Assembly: GCA_964590255.1 (NCBI GenBank)
Contig: CAZPYA010000005.1
Span: 1 to 64,000, forward strand
Reading direction: 5' to 3'
DNA length: 64,000 bases
DNA from: JAKIYB01 sp964590255
GTDB taxonomy: Bacteria > Armatimonadota > Hebobacteria > CAIYQO01
The position numbers were made by a program, and so were the translations under genes. The notes beneath the pieces are model-generated. The model worked only from the letters and a program-made list of their open reading frames with translations. It did no database searches and was not told where the DNA came from. Positions 44,866 through 53,380 of this stretch are shown here, one piece after another (within the stretch, counting starts at the first letter, position 1; each line of letters starts with the position of its first letter).

Positions 44866-45903
44866 TCATGCGTTATTCGTGATCGCGAGCATCGGTAATC
44901 GCTCGGCCAGATGGCCCTGCGCCGCCCGCGCGGCCACGCCGATGGCATTTTGCACGGCGACGGCATTGGAACGGCCATGGCTGATGACCACCACGCCGTT
45001 AACGCCCAGCAGCAGCGCCCCGCCATACTCGGCGTAGTCGAAGTTCTTCTTGACCGCCTTGAAGGTCGGCTTCAGCAGCAGCGCGCCCAACTTACCGAGC
45101 CAGCTCGTTTTGATCTGCGCTTTCAGCAGTTCGCTGAAGAGCTCGCCAAACGCTTCCCCGGCCTTCAGGATGAGATTGCCGACGAAGCCGTCGCAGACAA
45201 CGACGTCCACCTCGCCGCGCACCACTTCTTTCGGCTCGACATTGCCGATAAAGTGGATATCGGCGCATGCGGAAAGCAACCGGTGGGTCTCTTTCGTCAG
45301 CTCGTCGCCCTTACTGGGCTCCTCGCCGATGCTCAGCAAGCCCACGCGCGGCTCGGCTTCAGGCAGGTTCAACGCGATGGGGGCGTAGAGCGCGCCCATC
45401 CGCGCGAACTGCGCCAGGTGCTGCGGCTTGCAGTCCGTGGTGGCGCCGGCGTCCAGCAGCAGGCAGCGGCCCTTGGTCGTGGGCAGCAGCGTGGCGATAC
45501 CCGGCCGATCCACGCCCGTGATGGGCTTGAGGATAAGCACCGCCGCCGCCATCATCGCGCCGGAGTTGCCGGCGGAGATGACCGCGTGCGCTTCGCCCGT
45601 CTGCACCAGCTTCATGGCCACGGCGATGGACGAATCGGGCTTGCGCAGCACCGCTTTCGCCGGTGAATCGCACATCTCCACCACCTGCGAGGCATGGTGG
45701 AGGATGAGATTGCGCGGCGGTTCGCCGTGATGTCCGAGACACGGACGCACCACCGCGTCGTCACCCACGAGGATAACGTTCACCTCGGGGAGCAGACGCG
45801 CGGCGGCGACGGCGCCGGCGACGACGGCCTGCGGGGCTTGATCGCCCCCCATGGCGTCAACGGCAACGACTATCGGCTTCGGCTGGGAAACGTCGGATTG
45901 CAC
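44866..45903 (-). CDS. plsX: Phosphate acyltransferase PlsX
   Basis: A 345-residue enzyme that makes acyl-phosphate from acyl-ACP for phospholipid synthesis. Typical segments: VVAVDAMGGDQAP, HAVISAGNSGAMMAAA, LLLDAGATTDCKP, VVVCDGFVGNLILK and EYGGALLLGVNGVVVISHGRS. Length is normal. It starts with GTG at 45903 with a GAGG site about 13 nt upstream. It follows rpmF by 8 nt and precedes fabH. Confidence 0.96.
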   Translation of the reverse strand: MQSDVSQPKPIVVAVDAMGGDQAPQAVVAGAVAAARLLPEVNVILVGDDAVVRPCLGHHGEPPRNLILHHASQVVEMCDSPAKAVLRKPDSSIAVAMKLVQTGEAHAVISAGNSGAMMAAAVLILKPITGVDRPGIATLLPTTKGRCLLLDAGATTDCKPQHLAQFARMGALYAPIALNLPEAEPRVGLLSIGEEPSKGDELTKETHRLLSACADIHFIGNVEPKEVVRGEVDVVVCDGFVGNLILKAGEAFGELFSELLKAQIKTSWLGKLGALLLKPTFKAVKKNFDYAEYGGALLLGVNGVVVISHGRSNAVAVQNAIGVAARAAQGHLAERLPMLAITNNA

Positions 45904-45911
45904 GGATCTCG

Positions 45912-46109
45912 TCAGGCCTCACGTTCGATCGCGAGCACCTGGCGATGCTCCGGACCGTAGGTGCCGCACTTCGGGCAGACATGGTGCGACAGGTGCATGC
46001 CGTCGCAGTCCGGCTTGTTGCACTTCACCAGCGTCGGCGGCGTCAGTTTCCAATTGGCGCGGCGATGGTCGCGGCGCGCTTTTGAAAATTTATTTTTTGG
46101 GTTCGGCAC
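45912..46109 (-). CDS. rpmF: 50S ribosomal protein L32, zinc-binding form
   Basis: A 65-residue protein beginning VPNPKNKFSKARRDHRRANW (GTG start at 46109, GAGGAG upstream). Four cysteines (30, 35, 45 and 48) form the zinc site, so this is the metal-binding C+ form. It is a few residues longer than usual at the C-terminus (QVLAIEREA). Its place between yceD and plsX is the standard bacterial order. Too short to stand out by length, it is certain by sequence and context. Confidence 0.96.
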   Translation of the reverse strand: MPNPKNKFSKARRDHRRANWKLTPPTLVKCNKPDCDGMHLSHHVCPKCGTYGPEHRQVLAIEREA

Positions 46110-46125
46110 AGTCGTCTCCTCAGCG

Positions 46126-46194
46126 TCGGGCGGGCTGGATGCCCGCACGGCAGAAATTCTCTCGGCACAGCCGGGCGGGCTGGCTGCCCACGCG
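46126..46194. repeat. Tandem GC-rich repeat between yceD and rpmF
   Basis: CGGGCGGGCTGGATGCCCGC (46128-46147) recurs as CGGGCGGGCTGGCTGCCCAC (46172-46191), 44 nt apart. A small GTCCGCGCATACACGCGGAC hairpin follows (about 46208-46227). They fill the 125-nt gap within an otherwise compact operon. Confidence 0.65.
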
Positions 46195-46234
46195 GCCCTG
46201 TTCTTCACGTCCGCGCATACACGCGGACGGACAT

Positions 46235-46774
46235 TCATCCACTCTGGCGTTTTTCGAAAAACTGCTGCAATGCCGCAAGTTGCGGGTTCGCGCCCGACTC
46301 GACACAGCCGCAGTGGCCTTCATTCAAATTACTTCCGCAGTGCGGGCACAACCCCTGGCAATCATCCTGGCACAGCGGCTTGATGGGCAACGCCAGCAGA
46401 ATGCTCTGGCGCAGCAACTCGTCCATGTTCAGGTCCAGCGTGCCGGGGAAGAAGAGCTGTATATCCGGCTCGTCTTCGTCTTGCTCGATGGCCAGTGCCT
46501 GCCCGCCCGGCGCGGGTGGCTGCACCACAAAATCCTCCTGGAACTCGGCATGGATCGGCTGCCGGTAGACGCCGCCGCAGCGGGAGCACACCAGCTCGAC
46601 TTCCGTATCCACCGCCCCTTCCAGCAGCAGCACGCGTCCGGTGCTGCTCACGATCATCTTCCCCTCCACCGGCGCGGTGAGGGTCATCCCCTCCACCTCC
46701 TGGACGGTCATCACAACGGGCTGTTCGGCGTAGGAGCCCGGATTCCGCGCAATATCTGAAAGGTCCAGTTTCAC
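46235..46774 (-). CDS. yceD: YceD/DUF177 family protein
   Basis: A 179-residue protein. ELVCSRCGGVYRQPIHAEFQEDF is the family core. The C-terminal CQDDCQGLCPHCGSNLNEGHC supplies a zinc-ribbon-like cluster. Relatives are needed for 23S rRNA maturation and are nearly always next to rpmF, as here. It is the first gene of the rpmF-plsX-fabH operon; the preceding minus-strand gene ends in a strong terminator. Confidence 0.92.
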   Translation of the reverse strand: MKLDLSDIARNPGSYAEQPVVMTVQEVEGMTLTAPVEGKMIVSSTGRVLLLEGAVDTEVELVCSRCGGVYRQPIHAEFQEDFVVQPPAPGGQALAIEQDEDEPDIQLFFPGTLDLNMDELLRQSILLALPIKPLCQDDCQGLCPHCGSNLNEGHCGCVESGANPQLAALQQFFEKRQSG

Positions 46775-46894
46775 TGTCCCGTTCCTTTCCGGGGCTCACA
46801 GCCCCTACGCGCAGTATACCCGCTTCACACCCCCGGCGACGCCGCTCATGTCGCGGAATCGCGCATGGCATCTCCGCCGCGGCCGCCCAGACCC

Positions 46895-46931
46895 AAAAAA
46901 CGGGCGGGACGACAGCGCGACGTCCTGCCCG
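46895..46931 (-). terminator. Textbook intrinsic terminator
   Basis: Stem 46921-46931 with 46901-46911 (11 bp including one G-T pair), loop of 9 nt. On the minus strand it is followed by TTTTTT (46900-46895). It ends the FHA/zinc-ribbon transcript. The rest of 46775-47076 has only a small GGGGCT-CAC-AGCCCC hairpin (46791-46805). Confidence 0.88.
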
Positions 46932-47076
46932 AAGTGTATATATGCCATATCGACGGGATTTTGTCAAGGAAAGCCGCAAGGGGACGCGGCACAGACCGAC
47001 CGTTCCGTCAGCCCGTGCTACCCGTCAAGAGATTGTACCGCGAATCGCCGCGCGTGTCGAGAGGCGCAAAGGCCGC

Positions 47077-47529
47077 TCACTTGCCTTCGACGGATTCTTC
47101 CGCAGTGCCGGATTCCGCCGGTTTGCCCTCCAGCGGTTTGAAGATCCCCTGGCGCTCGGCCTGCTCGAAAACCTGGTACAGCAACTCGCGGAGATGTTCT
47201 TTCCAGGTGGGGCTTTCATCGGCCACCGCCTCCTCGATGAGCAGCGCGCGCGGAGTTTGCTGCTCGATGAACATGTCGAAGAGCGTCGCGGTATAATAGA
47301 CATAGTGATCGACGAGTGAGAAGATGCCGTAGGCGGGCGGGGTGCAGCGGCCATACATGCGCCGGTGGGTGCCGTTGGCGTCCACCAGCAGCTTTACGAC
47401 CTCGCGAAAATCTTCGGATTGTAAATTCGGCTCCCCGCACTCAGGACATACCGTCACCGGCGACTGAAAGGGGACGAAATACGTCTCGCACTTCACGCAT
47501 TGGTACTCCTGATGGTAGTGCAGGGTCAT
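47077..47529 (-). CDS. Zinc-ribbon protein of unknown function
   Basis: A 150-residue protein. Cys11/Cys14 (CVKC) and Cys28/Cys31 (CPEC) form one zinc ribbon at the N-terminus. The rest is helical (FSLVDHYVYYTATLFDMFIEQQ, WKEHLRELLYQVFEQAERQ) with an acidic tail. GGAGG precedes ATG 47529. It lies 55 nt downstream of the FHA-protein gene and probably shares its transcript. I do not recognise the family. Confidence 0.82.
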   Translation of the reverse strand: MTLHYHQEYQCVKCETYFVPFQSPVTVCPECGEPNLQSEDFREVVKLLVDANGTHRRMYGRCTPPAYGIFSLVDHYVYYTATLFDMFIEQQTPRALLIEEAVADESPTWKEHLRELLYQVFEQAERQGIFKPLEGKPAESGTAEESVEGK

Positions 47530-47584
47530 CGGGCGCATCCTCCGGCGATTGGCGTCTGCCCACGCGCCGGGACGGCGGGCAGCG

Positions 47585-48553
47585 CTAATGAATATGGTAA
47601 TAGCGTAGCACAGTTTCGCCGATTTGGATTTCGTCACCGTCATAGAGTTCCGACACGCGGACGCGTCTGTTGTGCAGAAACACCAGCGCCCCCTCATCAC
47701 ACCCCTGAATTTTCGCCTCGCCGCCGTCCGAGCGAATGTTGGCATGGCATGGGCGCACCCCGCCGGCGGCCCCCACCACCAGCCGGTTCTCCGGCGCGGT
47801 GCCGATAGTGAAGGGGGTGCCATAGAGGGGATAGAGCTGCCCGGGCTGGTCGCCATGCACCACCAGCAGCCATTCCACCTTCGCCACCTCGCGCACGAAG
47901 CCGTAGGCAAAACCGAGTAGCATCCCCGCCGCCGGCAGCAGCACCGCCTGGCGCGCCAGCGGGCCGATGAAACCGGGCAGCGCCTCGGTGAGCGGCAGCG
48001 CCACCTGCGCCAGCACCGCCGCGGCCACGCCGCCCAGCACCCCCGCCACCACCATCTGCACCGGTTGGCGCGCCCGCGGGAAGGCGCGATACTCGGCCAG
48101 CCCGCACAGCAGACCGATGCCCATCCATAATGCATACGGGTAACCGCCACCCCGGCGAGTGGCTGCCAGCGCCACCCCCAGCACCACGCTGCCCGCCGCG
48201 GCGAGCAGCAGCGCCCGGCCCAGCGCGCGCAGCCACGCCGTCCGCGCCCGCCACGGGTGGCCGTCCAGCAGGCACAGGCCGGCGGTGAGCGGCAGCGACC
48301 AGAGGAGGAGGGCCAGCACCTGCGGCAGCGGGTGGAATCCCGGCGCCGCCAGCGCGGCCAGGGCCAGCGCCAGCAGCAGGCCAAGCACCGCCGCCCCCGC
48401 GCCGCCCAGGAAGCCGCACAGCACGTGGCGCGCCAGGTCGAACCACGACCAATACGCCAGCGCCGTCCGCGACGGGGCGACCGGCGTCATGGACGGATCC
48501 CAACGCGGACGGTTCGGGGCATGCGATACGTCAGTATCCCGCGGTGCAGTCAT
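47585..48553 (-). CDS. Membrane protein with C-terminal FHA domain
   Basis: A 322-residue protein. About six hydrophobic helices span residues 40-220. Residues about 232-320 form an FHA phosphothreonine-binding domain: YGTPFTIGTAPENRLVV, CHANIRSDGGEAKIQG and LVFLHNRRVRVSELYDGDEIQIG. The FHA Ser/Asn positions are partly altered. The family reads Thr-phosphorylated partners, but no Ser/Thr kinase is in view. AGAGG precedes ATG 48553. It diverges from the pabB-pabC gene. Confidence 0.85.
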   Translation of the reverse strand: MTAPRDTDVSHAPNRPRWDPSMTPVAPSRTALAYWSWFDLARHVLCGFLGGAGAAVLGLLLALALAALAAPGFHPLPQVLALLLWSLPLTAGLCLLDGHPWRARTAWLRALGRALLLAAAGSVVLGVALAATRRGGGYPYALWMGIGLLCGLAEYRAFPRARQPVQMVVAGVLGGVAAAVLAQVALPLTEALPGFIGPLARQAVLLPAAGMLLGFAYGFVREVAKVEWLLVVHGDQPGQLYPLYGTPFTIGTAPENRLVVGAAGGVRPCHANIRSDGGEAKIQGCDEGALVFLHNRRVRVSELYDGDEIQIGETVLRYYHIH

Positions 48554-48671
48554 GCGCGCCTCTTTCCGTGTTATTTCCGCGTGCGCCGTCCGTTCCCTGC
48601 CACGGGCATTTACCTATCATCCCGCCGCCACGGCAGGGAATCCCCCACCCCGCCGCGAATTCACAGGCACC

Positions 48672-50420
48672 ATGCCGCCATCGCCGTCCGCACAACCGCA
48701 CAGCGTCATCCTGCAAGCCGACGGACACTGGCTGCGCTTCGCCACGCCGCGGCGGGTGCTCGTTGCCCGGCAGATGGACGACGTGGCGCCGGCGCTGGCG
48801 GCGGCGGAAGCGGCCACGCGCGACGGGCACTACGCCGCCGGCTTGCTCAGCTACGAGGCCGCGCCGGCCTTCGACCCGGCGTTCCGCGTGCGCCCAGCGG
48901 GGGATCTGCCGCTGCTGTGGTTCGGCATTTACGACACGCCGCAGGTGCTGGACGCGCTGCCGGCGGCAGAGGAGGCCTGCGCCGTCTCCACCTGGCAGCC
49001 GGCCATCACGCGAGACGCGTACCGGGCGGCCATCGCGCGTATTAAGGACTACATCGCCGCCGGCGACACCTACCAGGTGAATTTTACCCTGCGCCTGCAC
49101 GCGCGGCTGGCCGGCGATCCGTGGGCGCTCTTCCTCGCGCTTACCCGGGCGCAGCGCGGCGCCTACGGCGCATGGGTGCACCTGGGCTCGCATTGTCTCT
49201 GTTCCGCCTCGCCCGAACTCTTCTTCCACCTGGACGGCGACCGGCTGGTGAGCAAGCCGATGAAGGGCACCGCCCGACGCGGGCTGACCTGGGAAGACGA
49301 CCTGGCGCGCGCCCGCGAACTGGGGCGCTCGGCGAAAAATCGCGCCGAGAACGTGATGATCGTCGACATGGTGCGCAACGATATGGGGCGCGTCGCGGAG
49401 ACGGGCAGCGTGGCGGTGGAGCAGCTTTTCGCGGTGGAGCGCTATGCGACGGTGTGGCAGATGACCTCCACCGTGGCGGCGCGCACGCACGCGTCATACA
49501 CCGCGCTCTTCGGCGCGCTCTTCCCCTGCGCTTCCATTACCGGCGCGCCAAAGGTGCGCACCACCGAGATCATCACGGAGCTGGAAGGCCAGCCGCGCGG
49601 GGCCTATACCGGCGCCATCGGCTACCTGGCGCCGGGGCGGCGGGCGCAGTTCAACATTGCCATCCGCACCGTGCAGGTAGAGGCGGCCACCGGCGCGCTG
49701 GAATACGGCACCGGCGGCGGCATCGTGTGGGATTCCGAGGCGGAGAGCGAATACGCCGAGTGCCTGACGAAGGCGCTGGTGCTCACCGAGCGCCGACCCG
49801 ACTTCCAGTTGCTGGAAACGCTGCTGTGGCGGCCGCGCGGGGGCTACGCGCTGCTGCACGGCCACCTGCGCCGACTGCGGCACTCCGCCGATTATTTCGG
49901 CGTTGCCGTCGATATGAGCGCGGTGCGGACGCGGCTACGCGACGCGGCACGGAACTATTCCACGCCCCGGCGGGTGCGCCTGCTGGTGGGCGAGGACGGC
50001 GCCATCATCCTGGAAGACGCCCCCGCGCCGGCGCCGCTGGGACGTCCCTGGCGGCTGGCCTTCGCGCCGGCGCCAATCGATCCGGAGGACCGTTTCCTAT
50101 ACCATAAGACGACGCATCGCGCCGTCTACGACGCCGCCCGCGCGGCGCGGCCGGACTGCGACGACGTGCTGCTGTGGAATCCGCACGGCGAGGTGACCGA
50201 GGCAACCATCGCCAACGTCGCGGCGCGCATCGGCGACCGCTGGATCACCCCGCCGGTGGCCTGCGGCCTGCTGCCGGGCGTCGCCCGCGCGCACTTGCTG
50301 CGGAAAGGCGTGCTGGAAGAAGGCGTGCTCACCCGCGCTCTGCTGGCGGAGGCGGAAGCGCTGGCGCTCTTCAACGCCGTCCGCGGCTGGCAGCCGGCGG
50401 TGCTGCACCCGGCAAGTTGA
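48672..50420 (+). CDS. pabBC: Fused aminodeoxychorismate synthase component I / 4-amino-4-deoxychorismate lyase
   Basis: A 582-residue bifunctional folate enzyme. Residues about 1-340 are the chorismate-binding PabB part: IAAGDTYQVNFT, KPMKGTARRG, DMVRNDMGRVA, PCASITGAPKVRTTEII and YTGAIGY. Residues about 350-582 are a PLP class IV lyase (PabC-like), with the putative PLP lysine in LYHKTTHR and LWNPHGEVTEATIANV. Together they would convert chorismate to p-aminobenzoate with a separate glutaminase. This fusion is known in several phyla. ATG 48672 is chosen by homology; only a weak AGG precedes it. Confidence 0.93.
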   Translation: MPPSPSAQPHSVILQADGHWLRFATPRRVLVARQMDDVAPALAAAEAATRDGHYAAGLLSYEAAPAFDPAFRVRPAGDLPLLWFGIYDTPQVLDALPAAEEACAVSTWQPAITRDAYRAAIARIKDYIAAGDTYQVNFTLRLHARLAGDPWALFLALTRAQRGAYGAWVHLGSHCLCSASPELFFHLDGDRLVSKPMKGTARRGLTWEDDLARARELGRSAKNRAENVMIVDMVRNDMGRVAETGSVAVEQLFAVERYATVWQMTSTVAARTHASYTALFGALFPCASITGAPKVRTTEIITELEGQPRGAYTGAIGYLAPGRRAQFNIAIRTVQVEAATGALEYGTGGGIVWDSEAESEYAECLTKALVLTERRPDFQLLETLLWRPRGGYALLHGHLRRLRHSADYFGVAVDMSAVRTRLRDAARNYSTPRRVRLLVGEDGAIILEDAPAPAPLGRPWRLAFAPAPIDPEDRFLYHKTTHRAVYDAARAARPDCDDVLLWNPHGEVTEATIANVAARIGDRWITPPVACGLLPGVARAHLLRKGVLEEGVLTRALLAEAEALALFNAVRGWQPAVLHPAS

Positions 50421-50491
50421 CAGGAACCCCGCCAGCGCGAATAATACGGGACGCGCGCCGGTCACCGGCCCGACGACAGGAGATACCAACC

Positions 50492-51547
50492 ATGCAGTGC
50501 AGCGAGTGCGGGCACGCCATGCCCGACGGCGCGAAGTTTTGTTCCGAATGCGGGCAGCGACTGGCGCCCGTGGACGCTCTCCCCACAGAGGAGACGGCAG
50601 CCCCGCTGATCGACGCGGACGCCGGCGAGGCGACCGTGGCTGAGGCGGAACCGGAGACGGCGGAGACCGCGGACGCATCCCCGGCCGAGGCCGCAACCGA
50701 TCCCGCGCCGCGCGCCGGATCACCGCTGGCCGCCTTCCTCGTGGTGCTGGCGCTGCTGGCCGGGCTGGCCGCCGGCGCCTTCTTCCTGCTGCCGCTGTGG
50801 ACGCAGGACCCGGCGCGCGCCACCGCCGCCGACCTCTTCCCAAACAAGGCGGGCTTGCAGTGGCACTTCACCACCACGGAGAAGCTTCCTATCCCGAACG
50901 AGTTCTACCTGGATTCCGCGGCGTTCGTGGCCGCGAAAGGCGGCCAATCCACCGCGCTGACCGCCAGCGCCAAACCGGCGAGCTTCTTCCTTGATAATGC
51001 GAAGCCGGTGAATGTGGCCATGTCGAAGACCGGCGTCACGGTGAGCCATCTCTTCGCTGGCGTGCCGGGGATGTATATGCGGTTCGACCCGCCACTGCAA
51101 ATCGTGAAAACCCCTTTCCGCGCCGGCCAGAGCTGGACATGGAAAGGCAAGCTGGTGAGCGAAGGTGCCCCGGGCCTGGAAGCCTCGGCGAAGATTGCGA
51201 ACGTCGTCGGCACCGTGCCCGTGCGCGGAAAATCGGCCAAGTCGATTCGCGTGAAGATCGACCTGGCCATCCGCGCCACCGACCCATACGGACTGGCCCC
51301 GCCGGAGACCGTGAACGTCGAGAACGGCCTTGACGTGGTGCCACACTACGGCATCGTGCGCTACACCTGGGCGTTGAAGATGAAAGATCAGGCCGGCCGT
51401 GGCAGCTCGGCAAACCTGGAACCGACGTTCAGTTATCACCCGATCCTGGGGTACCAGGCGCCGAAGGCGGCCCCCGCCCAGACGCCGAAGGCGAACAAGC
51501 CGGCGACAGACAAGCCGGCGACACCCCCCGCCCCAACGAAGAAATAG
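50492..51547 (+). CDS. Zinc-ribbon membrane-anchored protein
   Basis: A 351-residue protein. The N-terminal zinc ribbon has CSECG and CSECGQ pairs (Cys3, Cys6, Cys17 and Cys20). An acidic Ala/Glu-rich linker is followed by one TM helix at about 79-99 (AFLVVLALLAGLAAGAFFLL). The extracytoplasmic part is beta-rich (GLQWHFTTTEKLPIP, FRAGQSWTWKGKLV) and ends in a Lys/Pro/Thr-rich tail. Function is unknown. AGGAG lies 8 nt before the ATG. The zinc ribbon resembles those of the cyclase protein at 53.4-56.6 kb. Confidence 0.85.
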   Translation: MQCSECGHAMPDGAKFCSECGQRLAPVDALPTEETAAPLIDADAGEATVAEAEPETAETADASPAEAATDPAPRAGSPLAAFLVVLALLAGLAAGAFFLLPLWTQDPARATAADLFPNKAGLQWHFTTTEKLPIPNEFYLDSAAFVAAKGGQSTALTASAKPASFFLDNAKPVNVAMSKTGVTVSHLFAGVPGMYMRFDPPLQIVKTPFRAGQSWTWKGKLVSEGAPGLEASAKIANVVGTVPVRGKSAKSIRVKIDLAIRATDPYGLAPPETVNVENGLDVVPHYGIVRYTWALKMKDQAGRGSSANLEPTFSYHPILGYQAPKAAPAQTPKANKPATDKPATPPAPTKK

Positions 51548-51604
51548 GCGCCGCGCCCGTTTACCCCCACCGTCGTGGTGTGATATCATGCCGCGGCGGT
51601 GGTC

Positions 51605-52879
51605 ATGTTTTCCTTCCTGGCAGATCGACAACTCCGGCGGTTATGCATCCCCCTGTTGCTCACCGAGTTCCTCTGGGGCATGGGCACGTTTTTCACGCTG
51701 CCCGTGACCACCATGACCGCCTACCTGAGCGCGCTGCAGGCGCCGCCGCTGGTCATCGGACTCATTGTCACGGTGATGGGTTCGCTGGTGGTGCTGCCGC
51801 AAATCTTCGGCCGGTCAGTCATCGAGCGTTTTCGCCACCGCAAGCGCGGAGTGATCCTGCTGCACGCGTGCGTGCTCACCCCCTACCTGCTCATTCCATT
51901 ACTCGACATGCTGCTCAACCCCGGCCAACGCGGGCTGCTCGTGGGGCTTATCCTCGGCCTGCTGGGTGTGTCGCAGGTGCTCATCGGCTTCATTGTGCCG
52001 GTGTGGCTGGACATGACCGCGCGGTTAATCCCGGTGAGCATACGCGGCAGCTATTTCGGCGTAGCCAGCAGCGCCTTTTCGCTGGGCGGCATCTTCGCCG
52101 GGCAGGCGCTCATCTGGATGGCCGGCGGACTGGGCGACGCCGTCTTTCGCGGCGCTTTTCTCGCCTCCGGGTGCTGCTTCATCCTCTCCATGACCGCCTT
52201 CGCCTGCGCGCCCATCCCGGAGACGGCCTTTGAACACGCCCCGGAGCCGTCTATCGTCGCGCGCCTGCGTAGGTCGCTGGCCGCCTGCCACCCGCGCACG
52301 AACCTGGGGCGCTTCCTGCTCAGCAATGTGTGCTTCACGCTGGCGCTGGGCATCACCGCGTATGTCACCATCTTCGCCAGCGATGCGCGGGGACTGGGGT
52401 ACCCGCGCGCCATCTTCGGTTACCTCACCCAGATGCAAGCGCTGGGCGGCGCGGCCGGGGCGCTGCTGCTGGGACTGGTCGTGGATCGGCGCGGCCCGCG
52501 CGGGCCATGGATCGGCATGATCCTGCTGCTGCCGGCGGCGCTGCTGCTGCTGTGGCACGGCGCCAGCCTGCCGTTGCTCACCCTCTGCGCGCTGCTGCTC
52601 GGCACCTTCATCACCCTGTGGTCGATTACCGGCCCCGCCATGCTGGAACTATCGCCGGACGGTGACAAAAGCGGTTTCGTCGCCGTCGTCAACCTCGCCA
52701 CCTTTCCCGCCGGCGCCCTCGGCCCACTGCTGATGGGCGCGGTCATCAGCGGCGGCGGCTACCGGGCCGCCTTCCTCCTCGCCGCGATCATCGCCGGCCT
52801 CGCCCTCATCCCCGCCCTCACCCTCCGCCGCCGCGCCCACACCTCCACGCCCACCCCCCGCCCCATGCCGTCCGACTGA
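51605..52879 (+). CDS. Major facilitator superfamily transporter
   Basis: A 424-residue membrane carrier with about 12 hydrophobic helices. The cytoplasmic loop FGRSVIERFRHRKRG between TM2 and TM3, and LVVDRRGPRGPW in the second half, occupy the positions of MFS motif A. The substrate is not identifiable. No ribosome site is strong at 51605; a GTG at 51599 is also open. It ends just 1 nt before the -35 element of the tRNA-Lys promoter. Confidence 0.88.
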   Translation: MFSFLADRQLRRLCIPLLLTEFLWGMGTFFTLPVTTMTAYLSALQAPPLVIGLIVTVMGSLVVLPQIFGRSVIERFRHRKRGVILLHACVLTPYLLIPLLDMLLNPGQRGLLVGLILGLLGVSQVLIGFIVPVWLDMTARLIPVSIRGSYFGVASSAFSLGGIFAGQALIWMAGGLGDAVFRGAFLASGCCFILSMTAFACAPIPETAFEHAPEPSIVARLRRSLAACHPRTNLGRFLLSNVCFTLALGITAYVTIFASDARGLGYPRAIFGYLTQMQALGGAAGALLLGLVVDRRGPRGPWIGMILLLPAALLLLWHGASLPLLTLCALLLGTFITLWSITGPAMLELSPDGDKSGFVAVVNLATFPAGALGPLLMGAVISGGGYRAAFLLAAIIAGLALIPALTLRRRAHTSTPTPRPMPSD

Positions 52880-52880
52880 C

Positions 52881-52909
52881 TTGACATCCCCTGCCAGATT
52901 TCCTATACT
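52881..52909 (+). promoter_or_regulatory. Near-consensus sigma70 promoter of the tRNA-Lys gene
   Basis: TTGACA (52881-52886), 17-nt spacer, TATACT (52904-52909). The predicted start is at about 52916, only a few bases before the mature tRNA at 52921. It begins directly after the MFS stop codon. Confidence 0.9.
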
Positions 52910-52920
52910 ACACCTCGCGT

Positions 52921-52996
52921 GGATCGTTAGCTCAGCTGGTAGAGCAGGGGACTCTTAATCCCAAGGTCGCAGGTTCGAATCCTGCACGATCCACCA
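52921..52996 (+). tRNA. tRNA-Lys (anticodon CTT)
   Basis: A 76-nt cloverleaf. The acceptor GGATCGT (52921-52927) pairs with ACGATCC (52986-52992). The D arm includes AGCTCAGCTGGTAGAGC. The anticodon loop is CTCTTAA, with anticodon CTT reading AAG. The T arm is GCAGGTTCGAATCCTGC. The 3' CCA is encoded (52994-52996). Serine-recombinase debris begins right after it. Confidence 0.97.
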
Positions 52997-53232
52997 TACC
53001 CCTCTAAAGACAGAACTTCCCGTATGAATGGCTTAACTCCATCTGGCCCCAGCGGAATCGTATAGTCGATGATTATCTCTGACGGCCCTACTTCAACACG
53101 CTTAATGAACGAGTGGATGAACGCTCTGCGCTCAATAACGGAATGATTTTCTAGCACAGCTCGCAGCTCTGCCGCGCGCATACGCACATACGTCGGATCA
53201 CGCCGCAAGCATTCGCGGCTCACCAACGCGTC
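52997..53232 (-). pseudogene. C-terminal remnant of a large serine recombinase
   Basis: On the minus strand this encodes about 78 residues (ALVSRECLRRDPTYVRMR, then LRAVLENHSVIERRAFIHSF, then IKRVEVGPSEIIIDYTIPLG). These resemble the C-terminal end of large serine recombinases just after the coiled-coil region. There is no catalytic domain, start codon or stop of its own: the frame runs into the antisense of the tRNA. Upstream it is joined to unrelated sequence. It is a relic of an integrated element whose boundary lies at the tRNA 3' end. Confidence 0.7.
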
Positions 53233-53380
53233 GACCGGCCCGTATGCGCGCGGCGGACATGTTCGGTGATGACCGGAAGTCGGACGGGGTGAACGCGCAG
53301 GCGGCAGGGCGTCGCGCGCCGCTCGCCAGCCCGTTTGTTGGAGTGCAGCGCCGAAGGCGAAGACCCAATATCGCGGCGGT
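53233..53380. other. Unassigned junction between recombinase relic and cyclase gene
   Basis: 148 nt that fit neither neighbour. It stays open on both strands but shows no start signal or domain. It is probably a rearrangement junction. Confidence 0.5.
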
